A stretch of DNA of 64,000 bases, taken from assembly GCF_008831285.2 (NCBI RefSeq), contig NC_045150.1, forward strand, positions 8,320,001 to 8,384,000, given 5' to 3'. Position numbers and translations under genes: made by a program. This stretch comes from Nymphaea colorata (taxonomy: Eukaryota > Streptophyta > Magnoliopsida > Nymphaeales > Nymphaeaceae). The notes below the pieces were generated by a model. The model was not told where the DNA came from, ran no database searches, and saw only the letters and a list, made by a program, of their open reading frames with translations. This document shows positions 12,101 to 28,410 of this stretch, piece by piece. Every line of letters starts with the position of its first letter. Within the stretch, counting starts at the first letter, position 1.

Positions 12101-12571
12101 TAACTACTGAAACTTGACAAAAATGAACTTCAGTAGATTAAAGCTCAATACATACGGTAAAACAGAAGTTCCCATGATCCCACAGTTGACAAAAGAGACC
12201 AATGCACAAATGCCAGAGTCTCGAATTTTCAACAAAAAAGAGCACTTGGAGCCCGCAAGAAGGACATCAAATCTTCCAGAACTTCTGATTAACAGGAAGC
12301 CTCCAAGAACCAACATATGAATACCATCTACCCAGTAGCTACAGTAGAATGTCTAAACAAAGAAAAAAGCAATAATTGATGGTTTCCCATCAAACCAATT
12401 TGTTCCATTAAACCAATGCAATTCTATTTTCATCCATATGCCTGCCTTCGCCGACTTCTCTGTTGCACGCTCACTGCGCTCAACAAGAGAGAGAGAGAGA
12501 GAGACAGAGAAGTGCGCATTTCAGTAGCAAAGCAATAAAATTACCTGCACATTAAGAACGCAAGAATCCAT
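3107..12571 (-). CDS. HCF173: HCF173-like plastid psbA translation factor (16 exons)
   Basis: Chloroplast protein of the atypical short-chain dehydrogenase family with an embedded CIA30 domain; in Arabidopsis HCF173 promotes translation of psbA mRNA (photosystem II D1). Coding exons, 5' to 3' on the minus strand: 12545-12571, 11252-11524, 10998-11159, 10845-10895, 6325-6459, 6112-6135, 5857-5968, 5438-5563, 5263-5312, 4833-4991, 4662-4757, 4457-4572, 4214-4337, 3815-3928, 3510-3590, 3107-3250. They sum to 1794 nt, 597 aa, all phases agree, and Arabidopsis HCF173 is about the same length. Visible: a basic, Ser-rich N terminus (likely transit peptide); nucleotide-binding GATGGVG at about residues 131-137; CIA30 signature GGLAWGALDDVVMGG from about residue 265; then the second half of the Rossmann-type domain (FVHVSSAGVTRPERPGLD, FPYTIIRP). 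The start is the ATG in the 9-codon first exon. Odd points: a 24-nt exon, one GC-AG intron, and a Copia element in the intron between exons 4 and 5. Exon limits are read by eye from splice consensus and protein continuity. Confidence 0.9.
6656..6660. repeat. target-site duplication, left copy
   Basis: GTTAC immediately before the 5' LTR, repeated at 10253-10257 immediately after the 3' LTR. Five base pairs is the usual length for Copia integrase. Confidence 0.9.
6661..6825 (+). repeat. 5' LTR of Copia element
   Basis: 165-bp LTR ending TATCA. It contains a TATA-like box CTATATAAAGAGG near 6771-6783, probably the Pol II promoter of the element. It begins TATTAAG where the 3' copy begins TGTTAAG, so the conserved TG terminus has a G-to-A change; by eye the rest of the two copies agree. 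Confidence 0.92.
6826..6837 (+). other. primer-binding site (initiator Met tRNA)
   Basis: TGGTATCAGAGC begins at the first base after the 5' LTR. This is the standard plant Copia/Gypsy site complementary to the 3' end of initiator methionine tRNA, used to prime minus-strand DNA. Confidence 0.9.
6840..7440 (+). repeat. GC-rich untranslated leader with tandem repeats
   Basis: Pyrimidine- and GC-rich leader between the primer site and gag, very unlike the AT-rich surroundings. At about 6950-7075 a unit of roughly 33 bp containing CTCTCCACCCGACGCCTC recurs three to four times. At about 7216-7335 a unit of about 61 bp containing CACGCTGATTTT is duplicated. Long open frames on both strands here are low-complexity Pro/Arg/Ser products and are not genes. 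In retroelements this segment usually holds packaging and dimerisation signals; that role is inference. Confidence 0.7.
7509..7840 (+). pseudogene. Copia gag, N-terminal fragment
   Basis: Starts at the ATG at 7509 and reads a typical Copia gag N terminus, including KMDGGNYEMWAMQVKRTL and AKDMWDSLAAMF. At about 7836-7841 the gag sequence stops and the tail of integrase starts in another reading frame. The rest of gag, including the zinc knuckle, and protease are missing. The junction looks like an internal deletion. Confidence 0.85.
7841..10080 (+). pseudogene. Copia pol: integrase tail, reverse transcriptase, RNase H
   Basis: Begins with the end of integrase (YWGDAVLTACYLINRMPSS), followed by reverse transcriptase, with LDVKNAFLYGDL near 8880 and the catalytic YVDD at 9137-9148, then RNase H (DYAGCPSDRKSTTGFCVF near 9630). 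The first frame stays open to 9799, but RNase H continuity is lost at about 9735-9750, where a few codons of the usual SSAEAEYRAMAQG stretch are gone. The remaining part (CDNKAALFIANNPAFHERTK through ADIFTKAL) lies in a different frame up to the stop at 10078-10080. The gag-integrase fusion and this frameshift make it a pseudogene despite an apparently intact RT core. Confidence 0.9.
10078..10087 (+). other. polypurine tract
   Basis: Purine run GAGGGGGAG directly before the 3' LTR, the plus-strand primer of LTR elements. Confidence 0.85.
10088..10252 (+). repeat. 3' LTR of Copia element
   Basis: 165 bp, TGTTAAG to TTATCA, with intact TG...CA ends. It matches the 5' LTR along its length apart from position 2. 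Confidence 0.93.
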
Positions 12572-13440
12572 AATCGGTGTGCAACCGAGTAGCGGGTATG
12601 AGAGCGATAATTTAACGACAACGTGGCTCTCTCTCGGGAGAGTTCGATCGAGAGAGAGAATAATCGAAGGAAATCTTTCGGACAGTTACAGGCCACACGA
12701 TCAACGAGCGATGGACCCAATGTGGGGAGATATTTTTATTATTTTCTTTGTTATGACAAGTGCGAGCGCAGCTCGATCATCCAAAACGGGTCCACGATCC
12801 AAATACACGGATCAGATTCATGATAAGAATTTGATCCGAAAAGGATCCAAACCGAACTGAAAATAAACAAATGGAAAAACAACCATGTGGGGAGGATTTC
12901 TTTGTTTTCTTCTCAGGGTCTTCTCAAAGGAACTTCTGTTCAATTGAAGTCGGAAGTTTTAGTTTTGAATTTGGTTATTTGCATTGCAAAAGTAAGATGA
13001 TTCGAATCGACTTAAGGGCTAACGATTAATACTATTTTTATGATAACAAATTAAATGGGTTTGATGTGATACAGTTACCCATATAAAAGAACAAAAATTT
13101 CATGAATTGAATCGATTCATAGAGAATATGGGGTACGTGATATTTGCAATATATGGTGCCCCGGCATGCTTAGAAAGAATATACATTACATTAATTAAGT
13201 TTAATATACACCACTTTAATAGTAAACGCTTATTTTATATGCGTATATTTGTCATCTGGGGATATATTATCAGTCGGTTGCTAGTCGCCGGTTTTCTGCA
13301 TATGCATTATCAAACCCAACTGATGAGTCTTGTGATTGGAGCCGGCTTGACGTTTGCATTCTCTTTGGTGTAACCTTACCATTTTGGCGTCCCAAAAATC
13401 GAAGCCCTCACTGCGAGGCGCGAACAGAAAATGGGACGTT
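12572..13440. promoter_or_regulatory. divergent promoter region HCF173 / PPR
   Basis: About 870 bp between the ATG of HCF173 (minus) and the likely ATG of the PPR gene (plus). It must hold both 5' UTRs and both core promoters unless distant first exons exist. It includes GA/CT-rich runs near 12630-12660, a common plant core-promoter feature. I see no clean TATA box that I can assign. An upstream out-of-frame ATG at 13431 overlaps the PPR start. Confidence 0.5.
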
Positions 13441-14877
13441 ATGGCTTGTTCCTCCACGAGAACGATGGGTACACCGGCCGCCGCCGGCCGCCGCACCGGC
13501 GGGAAAACCCTAAACCCCTATAGTGTCTCCCGCCTCATCCGCCAACAGAAGGATCCCGTTGTCGCCCTGAAACTCTTCGAAAACCCTAACCCTGACGCTG
13601 ACCCAAAGAAACCCTTCCGCCGGAGCTACCTCTCCTATGACCTCGTCGTGGAGCGGCTCGGCCGTGCTCGTATGTTCCCGGAGATGGAACGCGTCATCTC
13701 CATGATGAAGTCGGAATGGCCCCGGTTCGTCCCCAAGGAGCCGCTGTTCTGCAACGTCATCCGCTCTTATGGCCGATCCCGGCTCCCGAGGCCGGCGATC
13801 CGCACGTTCGACTCGATGCCGTCCTTCGGCTGTAAACGGACGGCGCGATCGGTTAACTCCCTCCTCAATGCCCTCTTCAATTGCAGGCAATTCGAGAAGA
13901 TCCGCGATCTTCAAGACGATCTCAATTCCCTCTGCGTCCCCGATGCTTGCACCTACAATATTTTGATCAAAGCCTGCTGTTCTAACGACTCGATCGGCGA
14001 AGCGAGAGACTTATTGACGGAAATGATCGAGAGGAGGATCCGGCCGAACGGCGTCACTTTCGGAACTCTTATCTCTTACTTCTGTAGGAGGTCGGATCTG
14101 GACGCGGCCTTCAGATTGAAGGAAGAGATGTGGAGAATTCACCATATTGAGCCGACGCTCGTCGTCTACACGTCTTTGATTAAGGGCCTGTGCGTGGCGA
14201 ACGACCTTCCCGCGGCGTTCAGGCTCAAGGAGGAGATGGAGGCAAGCGGGATCGTGTCGGATGCAGCGGTTTACGCGACGCTGATGACCGGACTCTTTAG
14301 GTCCGGGCGTCGCGAGAAAGTAGATGCGGTGATGAAAGAGATGAAGGCAAACGGATGCGAAGCGGATACGGTTTTCTACAACTCTATGATCAATGGGTTC
14401 TGCAAGAATGGGGAATTCGACGCGGCCTTCTCCACATTTGATCAAATGGTGAGCAAAAAGCTTAAACCCGATGTGTTCACGTTCAACACTTTGGTCGGTA
14501 GCCTCTGCGCTGCGGGGAGGGTGAGGGACGCCATGGACGTGTTTGAGGATATGCCGAGGTGGGAATGCCTGCCTGACGTCGTCACTTACAGGATGGTTTT
14601 CGATGGATTGTGCGATGCAGGGGAGCTTGAGGATGCTGCTTTTCTTCTGGACGAGATGCTGTTCAAAAGTTTTACTCCTCATGGTGTGAACTTGAAGAAG
14701 TTCATTGACTCAATCTGTAAAACCTGCAATTTGAAGCTGCTGGAATCTATTCTAACTAGCGTCTCTAAGAGTTCTGCAGCTGATTTGCCAATGTGGGAGG
14801 TGGCGATTCAGAGGGTTTGTGGGAACTGTGACAGGGACGAGCTGTGCAGGCTTCTCGATAGTATTGCAGAAGTATGA
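13441..14877 (+). CDS. P-class pentatricopeptide repeat protein, intronless
   Basis: 478-aa PPR protein, a family that binds single-stranded RNA in mitochondria or plastids in a sequence-specific way. The frame is open upstream to 13354, but the first in-frame ATG is at 13441. At least seven clear 35-residue repeats run from about residue 165, for example TYNILIKACC, TFGTLISYFC, VYTSLIKGLC, VYATLMTGLF, FYNSMINGFC, TFNTLVGSLC and TYRMVFDGLC, with two or three weaker ones before. There is no E, DYW or SMR extension, so it is P-class. The N terminus (SSTRTMGTPAAAGRRTGG) is basic and Ser/Thr-rich, fitting an organelle presequence. General layout resembles Arabidopsis At1g53330, an assignment from memory. 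GC content is clearly higher than the flanks, as usual for intronless PPR genes. Target RNA unknown. Confidence 0.9.
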   Translation: MACSSTRTMGTPAAAGRRTGGKTLNPYSVSRLIRQQKDPVVALKLFENPNPDADPKKPFRRSYLSYDLVVERLGRARMFPEMERVISMMKSEWPRFVPKEPLFCNVIRSYGRSRLPRPAIRTFDSMPSFGCKRTARSVNSLLNALFNCRQFEKIRDLQDDLNSLCVPDACTYNILIKACCSNDSIGEARDLLTEMIERRIRPNGVTFGTLISYFCRRSDLDAAFRLKEEMWRIHHIEPTLVVYTSLIKGLCVANDLPAAFRLKEEMEASGIVSDAAVYATLMTGLFRSGRREKVDAVMKEMKANGCEADTVFYNSMINGFCKNGEFDAAFSTFDQMVSKKLKPDVFTFNTLVGSLCAAGRVRDAMDVFEDMPRWECLPDVVTYRMVFDGLCDAGELEDAAFLLDEMLFKSFTPHGVNLKKFIDSICKTCNLKLLESILTSVSKSSAADLPMWEVAIQRVCGNCDRDELCRLLDSIAEV

Positions 14878-17800
14878 AGACGTTGGTCGGTGTGGGATCA
14901 TATACAACTAGTTTATTAAGTACAGAGCAGTCCCCACAACTCATGACGAGGAAGTACTGAGTTGATCGGGATTGTAAATTGATTAAAAATCTGAACAACT
15001 TGACTTTATTACTCTGCAAGAAACGGTCTTAGTGAGGGAGAGGACATGAGCTGTGGAAGAAGCTAAATTGCAGAAGAATGTGCCTCGGAGCTGGCAAAGT
15101 GAAGAGGCGTGCCAAAAACTAAATTAGAGTCAGACAGATCTCATGTTTGGACAGGAACAGAGAATTAGTTCCACCACTTTCACTGTTCAGGCTGTCGTTG
15201 GGATGCTCTGCTTTTGGAATTCAGCCATGTCACAACAAGGGGGAGGAATTTATAAGTATTGGAATGGATGGTATTAAGTTAAAGAACAAGGGAATCCCTC
15301 TCCACAACCAGTATGTCAGCGCGGAGTGCCCATTATGACAATTTTTTTAATTTTTACTCGCTGCAGGAAGCGGCTTAGGGATGCATATGGTTTAGACAAA
15401 GTACAGCTGCCCGCATTGGAAGTCGGGTTGGGCTAGGAACTTTACGTTAGAGCCATGCTAGAGCGACGCCATTTGCATCCTTAGAAGTGGGCATGGAAGA
15501 TTGAACCCATAATCTGTTGTTAGTAGCCCGAGTATTTTACCATTATATCAAACAGGCTCATCGGTTTACTCATGGCAAGCTTATTCCTTTCGGCTTAATA
15601 TAAACGTCGGAAATCTTCCTCTGGTAATTCCTTTCAAAGAAGTGCTTCTACTTGCAGATTCGGAGGCACAAACTTGTTATCTCTTTATTAAGCAAGAGAT
15701 GGGAAGGAGCTGGCAGCTTGAGTACTTTTGCTATTACACCATCCACATTGGGAGGCAGAGTACTTGTACTATTGCATAAAGCAGTGGCTCGGCCCATGTG
15801 ATTAACTGAAGTATTATGTGGGTGGTGTCCATTTAAATGCTCTTGGTATATTATATAGCTGAGTATCATTTTTGCTAAAGTGAGTTGATTACATAAATGG
15901 GACGTAGCCAGAGGATGTCCATGGTCACGCATCCTTACATTCACTGCGTGTTCAAAACCACCTTCTTGCGCAACTGTTTGTCCGCTCTCAGGAGGCGGGT
16001 TAGTTTCGTCCACCATATTGGTGTTCACAAAAGGTTTAACGGACTTCTCGGATGTTATAGCGAACAGAACAACATCATTTCGTTCCATTGTACTTGGTAA
16101 GAGTTTTTCCTCACTAATCAAAGGTTCTTACCCTTCAATGGTGAAAATTTCATGTTTTCTTTGCCCTGGGAAGAATGATTTCTTCAACTACGGTAATACA
16201 AAATATAGCTTTCTAAGATAATATGAGAATGAGATAGCTCACATATGCAATCAAAGACTTCCTTTTCCTTGACCAAGTGGTTTAATGTGGTTTTCTGCAA
16301 TTATCTACGATCTTGAGCGTTTATTTTTAACCATGTGGGTTTCATTATTATAGGTCACAATACATGGGTCTCATCATGCCACTTTTAGGTGTGCAAGACT
16401 GCAAGGAAAAGACCGTGGGTCCGCATTGAATTTAGTTGAGAGGATGTATGATTTCACAGAAAACAAATGCAGGAAAGGAGAAAAAGCAGCTGAGAACGCC
16501 AAGAGCGATCCATCGCTTTTGGACGACAGTGGGACCTTTGTTTTTTAATCAAAATCTCATAATTAAAATGTTAAAAACCAGTCAAATGATCGACAAGTTA
16601 AATAAGTGCCTTCTCCCCTTGGTTTTTTGAGATTGAATCCAGCGATCCCCCTTGTGTCCTTGTTACGTGAGCACCATCAACTGTTCCAACTAGAAAGTGT
16701 TGTCCCTGTCTCCAAGGCCTAAGCTCTTAATTTTTATTATAAGCAGTCCCTTTCTCTAATGTCCAAGTCCCCCCTTTGCATAAATTGGTAGGTCTGCCTA
16801 ATCTTAGTTTGCTGATAAAAGTATAAAGTTTTGATGTGCCTCCTTGACACCAAATCGTCTCACTTGATGCTGCCACTTTCTTCTATTAAATTTGTCGTCA
16901 ACTTTTCGGATTGATCTTTCTCTCGCACATAAAGTTAACTCTGTGCAGACTTTAGGGCTGTGGATGGGTCCGGTTTAATCAGATGAACTGGATTTATAAT
17001 AACGGTCACGCCCTGGACCCAGACAGGTACGTTAAAATAATTAGTCGGACCGGTTGTTGGGAGGTCATGGTTATTTTGAGTGAACCTAAAGTACGCCAAG
17101 CCCAACCACGGAACAACATTAGATTTTGAGTTGCATCTACATCAAGTTGATCAAGGAGCATGACATATTACCTGATTAAACCAGGTTTAGAGAAAGGAGG
17201 ACAGGTACAAGGAGGGCACCCTCCATCACCGACGCACAGAACCTCTTCTGGCTGAAAAACACTTGAAACCTACCTCGAAATTGCCGCCTGATTAACCAGT
17301 GCAGAAACCAGGTTTTGGGTTATTTTTACGTCAGTCTTGCCAAGGAAAAGCAGGCTTAGAATCCTGGAAAATAGAAAGAAAAGAAGGGCACTAAAAAAAA
17401 AAAAAACTTTTGACTGAGAGGTTACTCGACTCTGAGAAGGGCTTCTGTAAAGTCAGAACTCAACCGTCACTTTTTCAGCAAAGAAACAACTTTTGGGTTG
17501 GAGACCCAGCCATGCTGGTCTATTGCTGTACCCATTGAGTTTGTCTTCTTTGTCGGCAGTGCAATGGGTGCCTCAAATTTGATGCAGCCTTTGAGGTTGA
17601 GAAGGACCGACTGGTAAGAATAAGATATTCTACAGCTGCTGCCAGCAAGTTCGAGACTGACAATTTTCTTGTTGAACTTTTGAAAGGAAGAAGGAACAGC
17701 CTCCTAACGTAGGCGGCCTGGTCCGCCATCTCTTTTGAGTTTTGATTTTCCACCTTCGCCGAAAGCGGTTCATCGCAATAGGACAAAGAGCTTCGTGTTC

Positions 17801-18241
17801 AGCAGAACAATTAGGTAAAAAAGGATGTGACAATACATGACAAGGAGTCGACGTGCATACTTGGCCATACACATACTTCCTATCCACATGATAAATACAG
17901 TGAGCTTATAATCTAAAGCTTTCAATTGCGAAAGACTGCATCATCCCAATCATTTTTCGAAGAGGAAGTGCAGGGATGTCAATATACTTGATAGTTGGCA
18001 CACACATAAACATAAAATAATATCGAGAAGCATATGCTTTATGTGAATAATTTGCCGTTTAACAATTTTCTTCTTGGTGAAACGAATGAAGGAAAAAGTA
18101 GAAGAACATCTTACAGAAGACCAACAGCTCACAGTATTCACAGTTTTCCATAATTGAAGACGATCTCCCACACCATGAAGTACAGACTCGATCGACGAGA
18201 AAAAAGAATACCAACAGACCAAAAGGAAGGAAAACCAGGAG
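14878..18241. other. intergenic, AT-rich, no firm gene
   Basis: About 3.4 kb. A stretch near 15480-15565 resembles the tRNA-derived end of a degenerate SINE (TTGAACCCATAATCTG, then TTACCATTATATCAAAC). An unrecognised minus-strand open frame is listed separately. Short poly-A and poly-T runs occur. Nothing else recognised. Confidence 0.45.
15648..16088 (-). other. unrecognised 146-codon open frame
   Basis: Open from an ATG at 16088 to a stop at 15648; the frame stays open a few codons further upstream. The product (MERNDVVLFAITSEK at the start) is hydrophilic with no signal peptide, membrane segment or family motif that I know. In AT-rich DNA 146 codons without a stop is moderately unusual, but base composition does not differ from its flanks and no splice or promoter signal supports it. 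It may be a degenerate transposon piece or chance. Confidence 0.2.
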
Positions 18242-18589
18242 TCACCTTTCTGCGTATCTGGCAGTACAAGGAACGGACCGAATCCAAGCGCGATGCCAAC
18301 GGTTCATCCTCCTCTGTTTGCAGGACTGAGCTTCCATGGCCGCTTTCAATCTGGCAAACATCTCCTCTTCCGTGCATATTCTGTCCGAGGACATGAGGAA
18401 CGCGCGTCGCCGGACCGGCGGAGACCACAACCCACTGCGCTCGTAGTCGAACCCGAACTCTGACAAGTCGGAAAATTTTCCGAGCAGCTTGTCTGAGAGA
18501 TGTCTAGGCACCACTTGCACCAGAGGTGTTGAATTCTCCCCATGAGAGGAAGAAGAAGAAGCGGATGATGAAGTAGAGGGCAGAGACAT
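18242..18589 (-). CDS. small plant-specific protein with SGLWSPP motif
   Basis: 115 aa, from the ATG at 18589 to a TGA at 18242. A Ser-rich N terminus is followed by the core LSDKLLGKFSDLSEFGFDYE and SGLWSPPVRRRAFL, then an acidic/basic helix EEEMFARLKAAMEAQ and a basic tail. I recognise this pattern from a family of short angiosperm proteins of unknown function (At5g19875/At2g31940 type), an assignment from memory. No signal peptide or membrane segment is visible. The end is uncertain: the last codons read AGAAAG|GTGACT, which also looks like a splice donor, so a different C terminus from a downstream exon is possible. It is GC-richer than its surroundings, which supports coding. Confidence 0.7.
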   Translation of the reverse strand: MSLPSTSSSASSSSSHGENSTPLVQVVPRHLSDKLLGKFSDLSEFGFDYERSGLWSPPVRRRAFLMSSDRICTEEEMFARLKAAMEAQSCKQRRMNRWHRAWIRSVPCTARYAER

Positions 18590-18734
18590 GGCTGTCAGTT
18601 TCGGGCATAAGCAACACCCAGATTTAGGCCTAAAATAAGAGGGGGAGGCATGGAGAAACTGCTTTATTTAACTCCATTTATTAAAGGGGGAGGTGTGGGG
18701 TTTAATGCATTTCTTAGAAACGTGGATAGCACAA

Positions 18735-18746
<12 letters not shown>

Positions 18747-18827
<81 letters not shown>

Positions 18828-18828
18828 T
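18747..18828. repeat. compound (AT)n-(GA)n microsatellite
   Basis: An uninterrupted AT tract at about 18747-18797 is followed by a GA tract to about 18828. Open frames reading Tyr-Ile repeats across it are artefacts. Confidence 0.97.
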
Positions 18829-19695
18829 GTTTGGTATATATATGTATATATAAAATATGTATGTATGTTTGGTATATAATATGAGTCAATGGTTGTTCAT
18901 TTGTATAGGAAGATGGTTATGGTAGGATGTCAACCGTTTGAATGTGGAAGGGACATTGGTAAAAGAAGCAGCCATGAAAGATCCGTTTAGATTCAGTTGG
19001 ATTGGAGCTGCTTTGGAATTGATTCAGCTATTTGAATTTGATTGTGATTGGATCTTCTTCGTTAGATCCAAGGCGTGATTTGGATTTTCAATAAAAGCCT
19101 GTTATTTTAGGGCCTACCCTTTGGTCATAGTTTCTAAAACAGCTTTACATGTGGGGATTTCATTGCCTAATACTAATGCACTCACTAATGTCGAGAGGGA
19201 GGGAAAAAGCATGAAGGAGATCATTAGCTCGATCATAGATTTCATTTTCTCCTAAATCTAGAGCTGCATGGTTTAGAGCTGAAAGAAAACCAATGTATAT
19301 CAACTAATACATTATATCTTATTGGCAAAAAGACCTAGCATCTACGTGAATCAAATTGATGATATCATCAGTCAAATGCCTAAAGACATTTATTTACTTT
19401 GATAAAAAAGTAAACTTCGTATTGTTTGATTTGGTTGAGTTTTCAACTTAGAGTTAAAAGGGCGATTGAAAGGATAAGCCCCTACTCAACGATGGTAAGT
19501 GGCAGTGCACCGTGTATTAATAAGAAATTCATAAACATGAAGCCAGTTTAGCATATTATGGCCCGAAAGTGGGCTACCAATAAAAAAAAATGCATTTTCT
19601 TCCCCACTTGGTTTCCGTGTGGGTGGGGAATGGAAAGTTTTAGAATCCCCATGAAAAAATTGGAGGAATTATTGACTTTGGCCTTACTAACTCTG

Positions 19696-19698
<3 letters not shown>

Positions 19699-19753
<55 letters not shown>
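19699..19753. repeat. (AT)n microsatellite
   Basis: About 54 bp of pure AT alternation in intergenic DNA. Confidence 0.97.
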
Positions 19754-19755
<2 letters not shown>

Positions 19756-21417
19756 AACTTGCAGTTGATTATCTTAAATTAGACCAACATTACTCGTCAT
19801 AAATAAAAAATAAAGTCAACACTTTGTGTCGGGGCGGAATAGTCAGAAAACCAGTTTATAAAACATTTTTCTCCATAGTTATGCTAAGGTTAGACAGATT
19901 TGTATTAGATCACAGGGCAAAAAAAGATGCAACTTCAGCATTGTGTCATTGACTTAAAAATAGTTTACCGGCCCAAGTCGGTAGGGGGTCGTTTTTTGGC
20001 CTGGATTGCAATGGTAAAATGCCAGTTTTAGGAGGCGTTTGATGGCATGATTTTAATTGCAAGAAAACTTTTACAAGGGAAAACGAATCCGACGACTCAG
20101 GTTCTAAAACACTTTTACTTTTTTTTTTTTTTTTTTTTTAATGTTTACTTAGGAAACCACATTCAGAGTAAAGCCTCCAAGGTCATTCTTTCATTTCTTT
20201 AAGGTTTTGAGGTATATCTTTTAACTCAAATGCCATGTTTCTTTTAACTCAAATGCCATGTTTGTAAAACTTTGAAAAGTAGCATCGAAACATGACAGTC
20301 ACTATAACATCTCAAAAATTTAGTCTCGTATTAAAGATTGTGAGAAATGTATAAAGAAAAATGTTCAAGGGTTTATAAAGAAAGTTATTATATAAATGGT
20401 TGTCTTGATTTGTAGTCTTTTTGAAGTTAAAGCCACATATTTGAATCCATCGATAACTCTGAACTTTACTTTTTTTTTCTCTTCAAATTTTAAAGTTTAA
20501 TTTAAACAACAAAATCAGGTTCCTGAACTAGACACCTCATATGTGCCTGTTGGTCCAAGTAGGTTTGGCAAATAATGGATTGAACCTGGAGATTTTTCTT
20601 CTTTTCGGCTGTACAGGATTCCGATCGATCAGAAACGGATTTCCCGGCGGCTTCATACTTCCCAGTACCAAATCCTGACCCTCTTCCAGAATAGCATCAA
20701 GATTAAAATATTAAGCATGAAGAAGCTTAGAGCCAGGAGACGGAATATCTGTATCGATCCAACGTCCGCTTCATCCTGAACAACCCATTCGAGTGTCAGA
20801 TCCTTCATTGAGTTTGGATCTGTCGCCTTCTCTAACAAATTAATTGCGCTTGGTCTTAGGAGTTGATCATATTCTTTTATTATATGGTAGAAAAAGTTTT
20901 TAACTTTTTAACCACATCAAAGACATTCCCAACCTTTGCAGGTAAGTCTCAAGGAGCCGCTTCAAAAAAATATTAAATTTATGTAAATAAAACGAAACTG
21001 ACCGTAAACGGCACACGTTCCTGTGGAAAAAAACAAAGCTCTAGTTGATATGGCTGCAGGGATGCGGTCAATCTGCCATATATGTTTATATATTGATTTA
21101 TTCTAGAATGTAGATACCATGTATATGATTGTGCTTACACACTGAGCATTTTTATATTAATACTGAACTGGCACAAATCTAATACTATTACCGATCTGTT
21201 TATGTGAATGGTTCAAAATATGACTCGAGCTCTACGTCCGCCCCGGATACAATGCGACTTATAAGGACAGTATAACATTATATTATCAAGTTTTAGAGCA
21301 TATATTGCTAGTATATAGAGAGAGGGGGCAGCAGTATTGGTTCGGGCTTTTGTAGGGTCAGCTCTCTGTGTTGTAAAAGAAATAAGAGGAGATCCAGATT
21401 ATGAATAACATAAGCAT

Positions 21418-21660
21418 GACTAATAGCGGAGCCAAGGTAGGACCCACAAGGGCTATGACCCTACCTAAACAAAAAAAAAGGGTTAAAAATTTACATGTAA
21501 AATTTTTACACATTTCACTTACCATATATAAAAATTTGAAAATTGATATTTGGCCTACGTTGAAATATAAAAACTTATATATATATACATATATATACAC
21601 GAACACGAAGAAAGTTGTTGAGAAGAGTTTCAAGTGTTGGCTCATATGGGTCTTGCTTTT
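21418..21660. repeat. dispersed GCGGAGCCAAGG repeat, copy 1
   Basis: Starts near AGCGGAGCCAAGGTAGGA and continues with TTAAAAATTTACATGTAAA and TGAAAATTGATATTTGG. Related segments occur at 31432-31615, 40188-40375 and 42925-43101. Probably a short non-autonomous transposon family; its class is not clear from this window. Confidence 0.5.
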
Positions 21661-23386
21661 TTTTTAGGACATTTTAAATTGATAAAAAATAAAAAATAAA
21701 TAGTCATACGTTGGTCCCATTGGTGTCATATTGACACATTGGCAACAAGCCTGTGGGCTTCGCCTTCACGTGCTGCCATCATGTCACGTGATGAGAGAAA
21801 CCCGAATCCCATAACACCGCGTATCCACGATATGTGAATGTGACACGAATTTGTAATTTTTTTTAATTTTAAATTAATTTAAAAATAAAGATCGATACGG
21901 ATAATACGCCGAATCGGTGATTAAACCGATACAACGCAACAAGGGATAAAAAATTTTCTACTGCATGAATCACTCTAAGTCTTTTCGTTTTTGAGGATCA
22001 AACGCTGCACTAGATGTGGAATCAAACACCTCCACATCCCGTCAAGTTGCTTTAATCCGAATAATTTGTTTTGGTGCCAATTTTTTGGGGGCCGCAGTCT
22101 TGGAACACGCGTTTGAGTCAAACAAAGTAAGAAATCACTTGGGACAATTATAAACTGAAAAAATAAAAACACCTTTTCCAAGAGATCCAGTATCTTCAAC
22201 AATTCTTTGTTTTCTGGGTATTCTATTTACTTTCTCGTCTCATGTGCTGAAGGGTGAGAGAATGTAAGATCACTTCGACTCGACTCTCGTATGATCAGAC
22301 CAACCTTCTTTAATTTATATATATATTAAGGTAGGAAAATATTTTTAATTTTTTGTCGTTAGAAATTATCATAAAAAGGGTATCCTATTGCTAAAGACTT
22401 GTAGTTAAACAGCGCCCTAGTAAATATATCGATTGCGATAGTTTTTAACGATGGGAAATAAAAAAATATCATCCTATATATACATCTATAATCTTGATGT
22501 GTTTAAAAATACTAATTTAACATAAATCATGTTCTTGTTCAAGTTATTTTTGTAGAAAGTTTGATTAAATCGAAATTTTGATGTTATCTGAACTGTTCAG
22601 TTTTGGATTATTAAAAAAATATTATTATTAAACCAAAAAAGTAACTTAAAATATGTTTCTCATCAAATTACTCTTATAGTCACATCTATAAGGTTAGATT
22701 GTAAGATGAAAAAACACTTTAATATTTAATTTTAAAAGGTCTAGTTTTTGTGTATTATCTAGATTGTCTAGCATTTATCAACATATAGTGAATGATGACT
22801 CTGCCAGAATTACCCAAATATTTAATTAGTGCTGTCCATTTGATGCAGATAGAATGATTGTGAAAAAATATGAAACAAAAATGTGAAAACTAATACTTGG
22901 ACGATGAAAATGTTTTATCATTTTTTCTTCTTGTTTTTTTGTTTAACCATTCATCATGTTATATTGGTCGGTCTGATTAAATAATTGAAGACTTTAAAAA
23001 GCTAAATCACCGTTTAATTTCTTTTGTATATATATATATATATATAGTAGGCTTTTCGAAGAACAATGCGAAATAATAGCCTTTATCAATATATTATATG
23101 CACTTTGTTTTTTATTTAAGGTTTTGCTTTCTCTGCGTAATTTCTCCTAGAGGAGGAGGCAACCTTTTTTGTTTTTTATTTTTGTTAAAAATATTTGAAA
23201 CAAAATTAAACAACTACGCGTTTCCACCGATTGAAGCCACGAAATTAGAGATTTCTTAATGAGAAAGATTCAGTCCACGAACTTTCAGTATTCCCTCCTT
23301 CCCTCAAGTTGAAAATACCGAACAAGCGAACAGGAAGGAAGGGGATGAAAAGGGGGGAAAGGAAAGCCTTTCGGAACACATAATAA

Positions 23387-28410
<5,024 letters not shown>

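Noticed and set aside
18693-18889. Open frames on both strands across the AT/GA tract
   Set aside because: Tyr-Ile and Arg-Glu repeats come from the microsatellite; the same applies at 19558-19782 and 45452-45802.
20653-20838. Minus-strand frame with MKDLTLEWVVQDEADV
   Set aside because: Sixty codons, no homology recognised, and no clear exon borders or neighbours.
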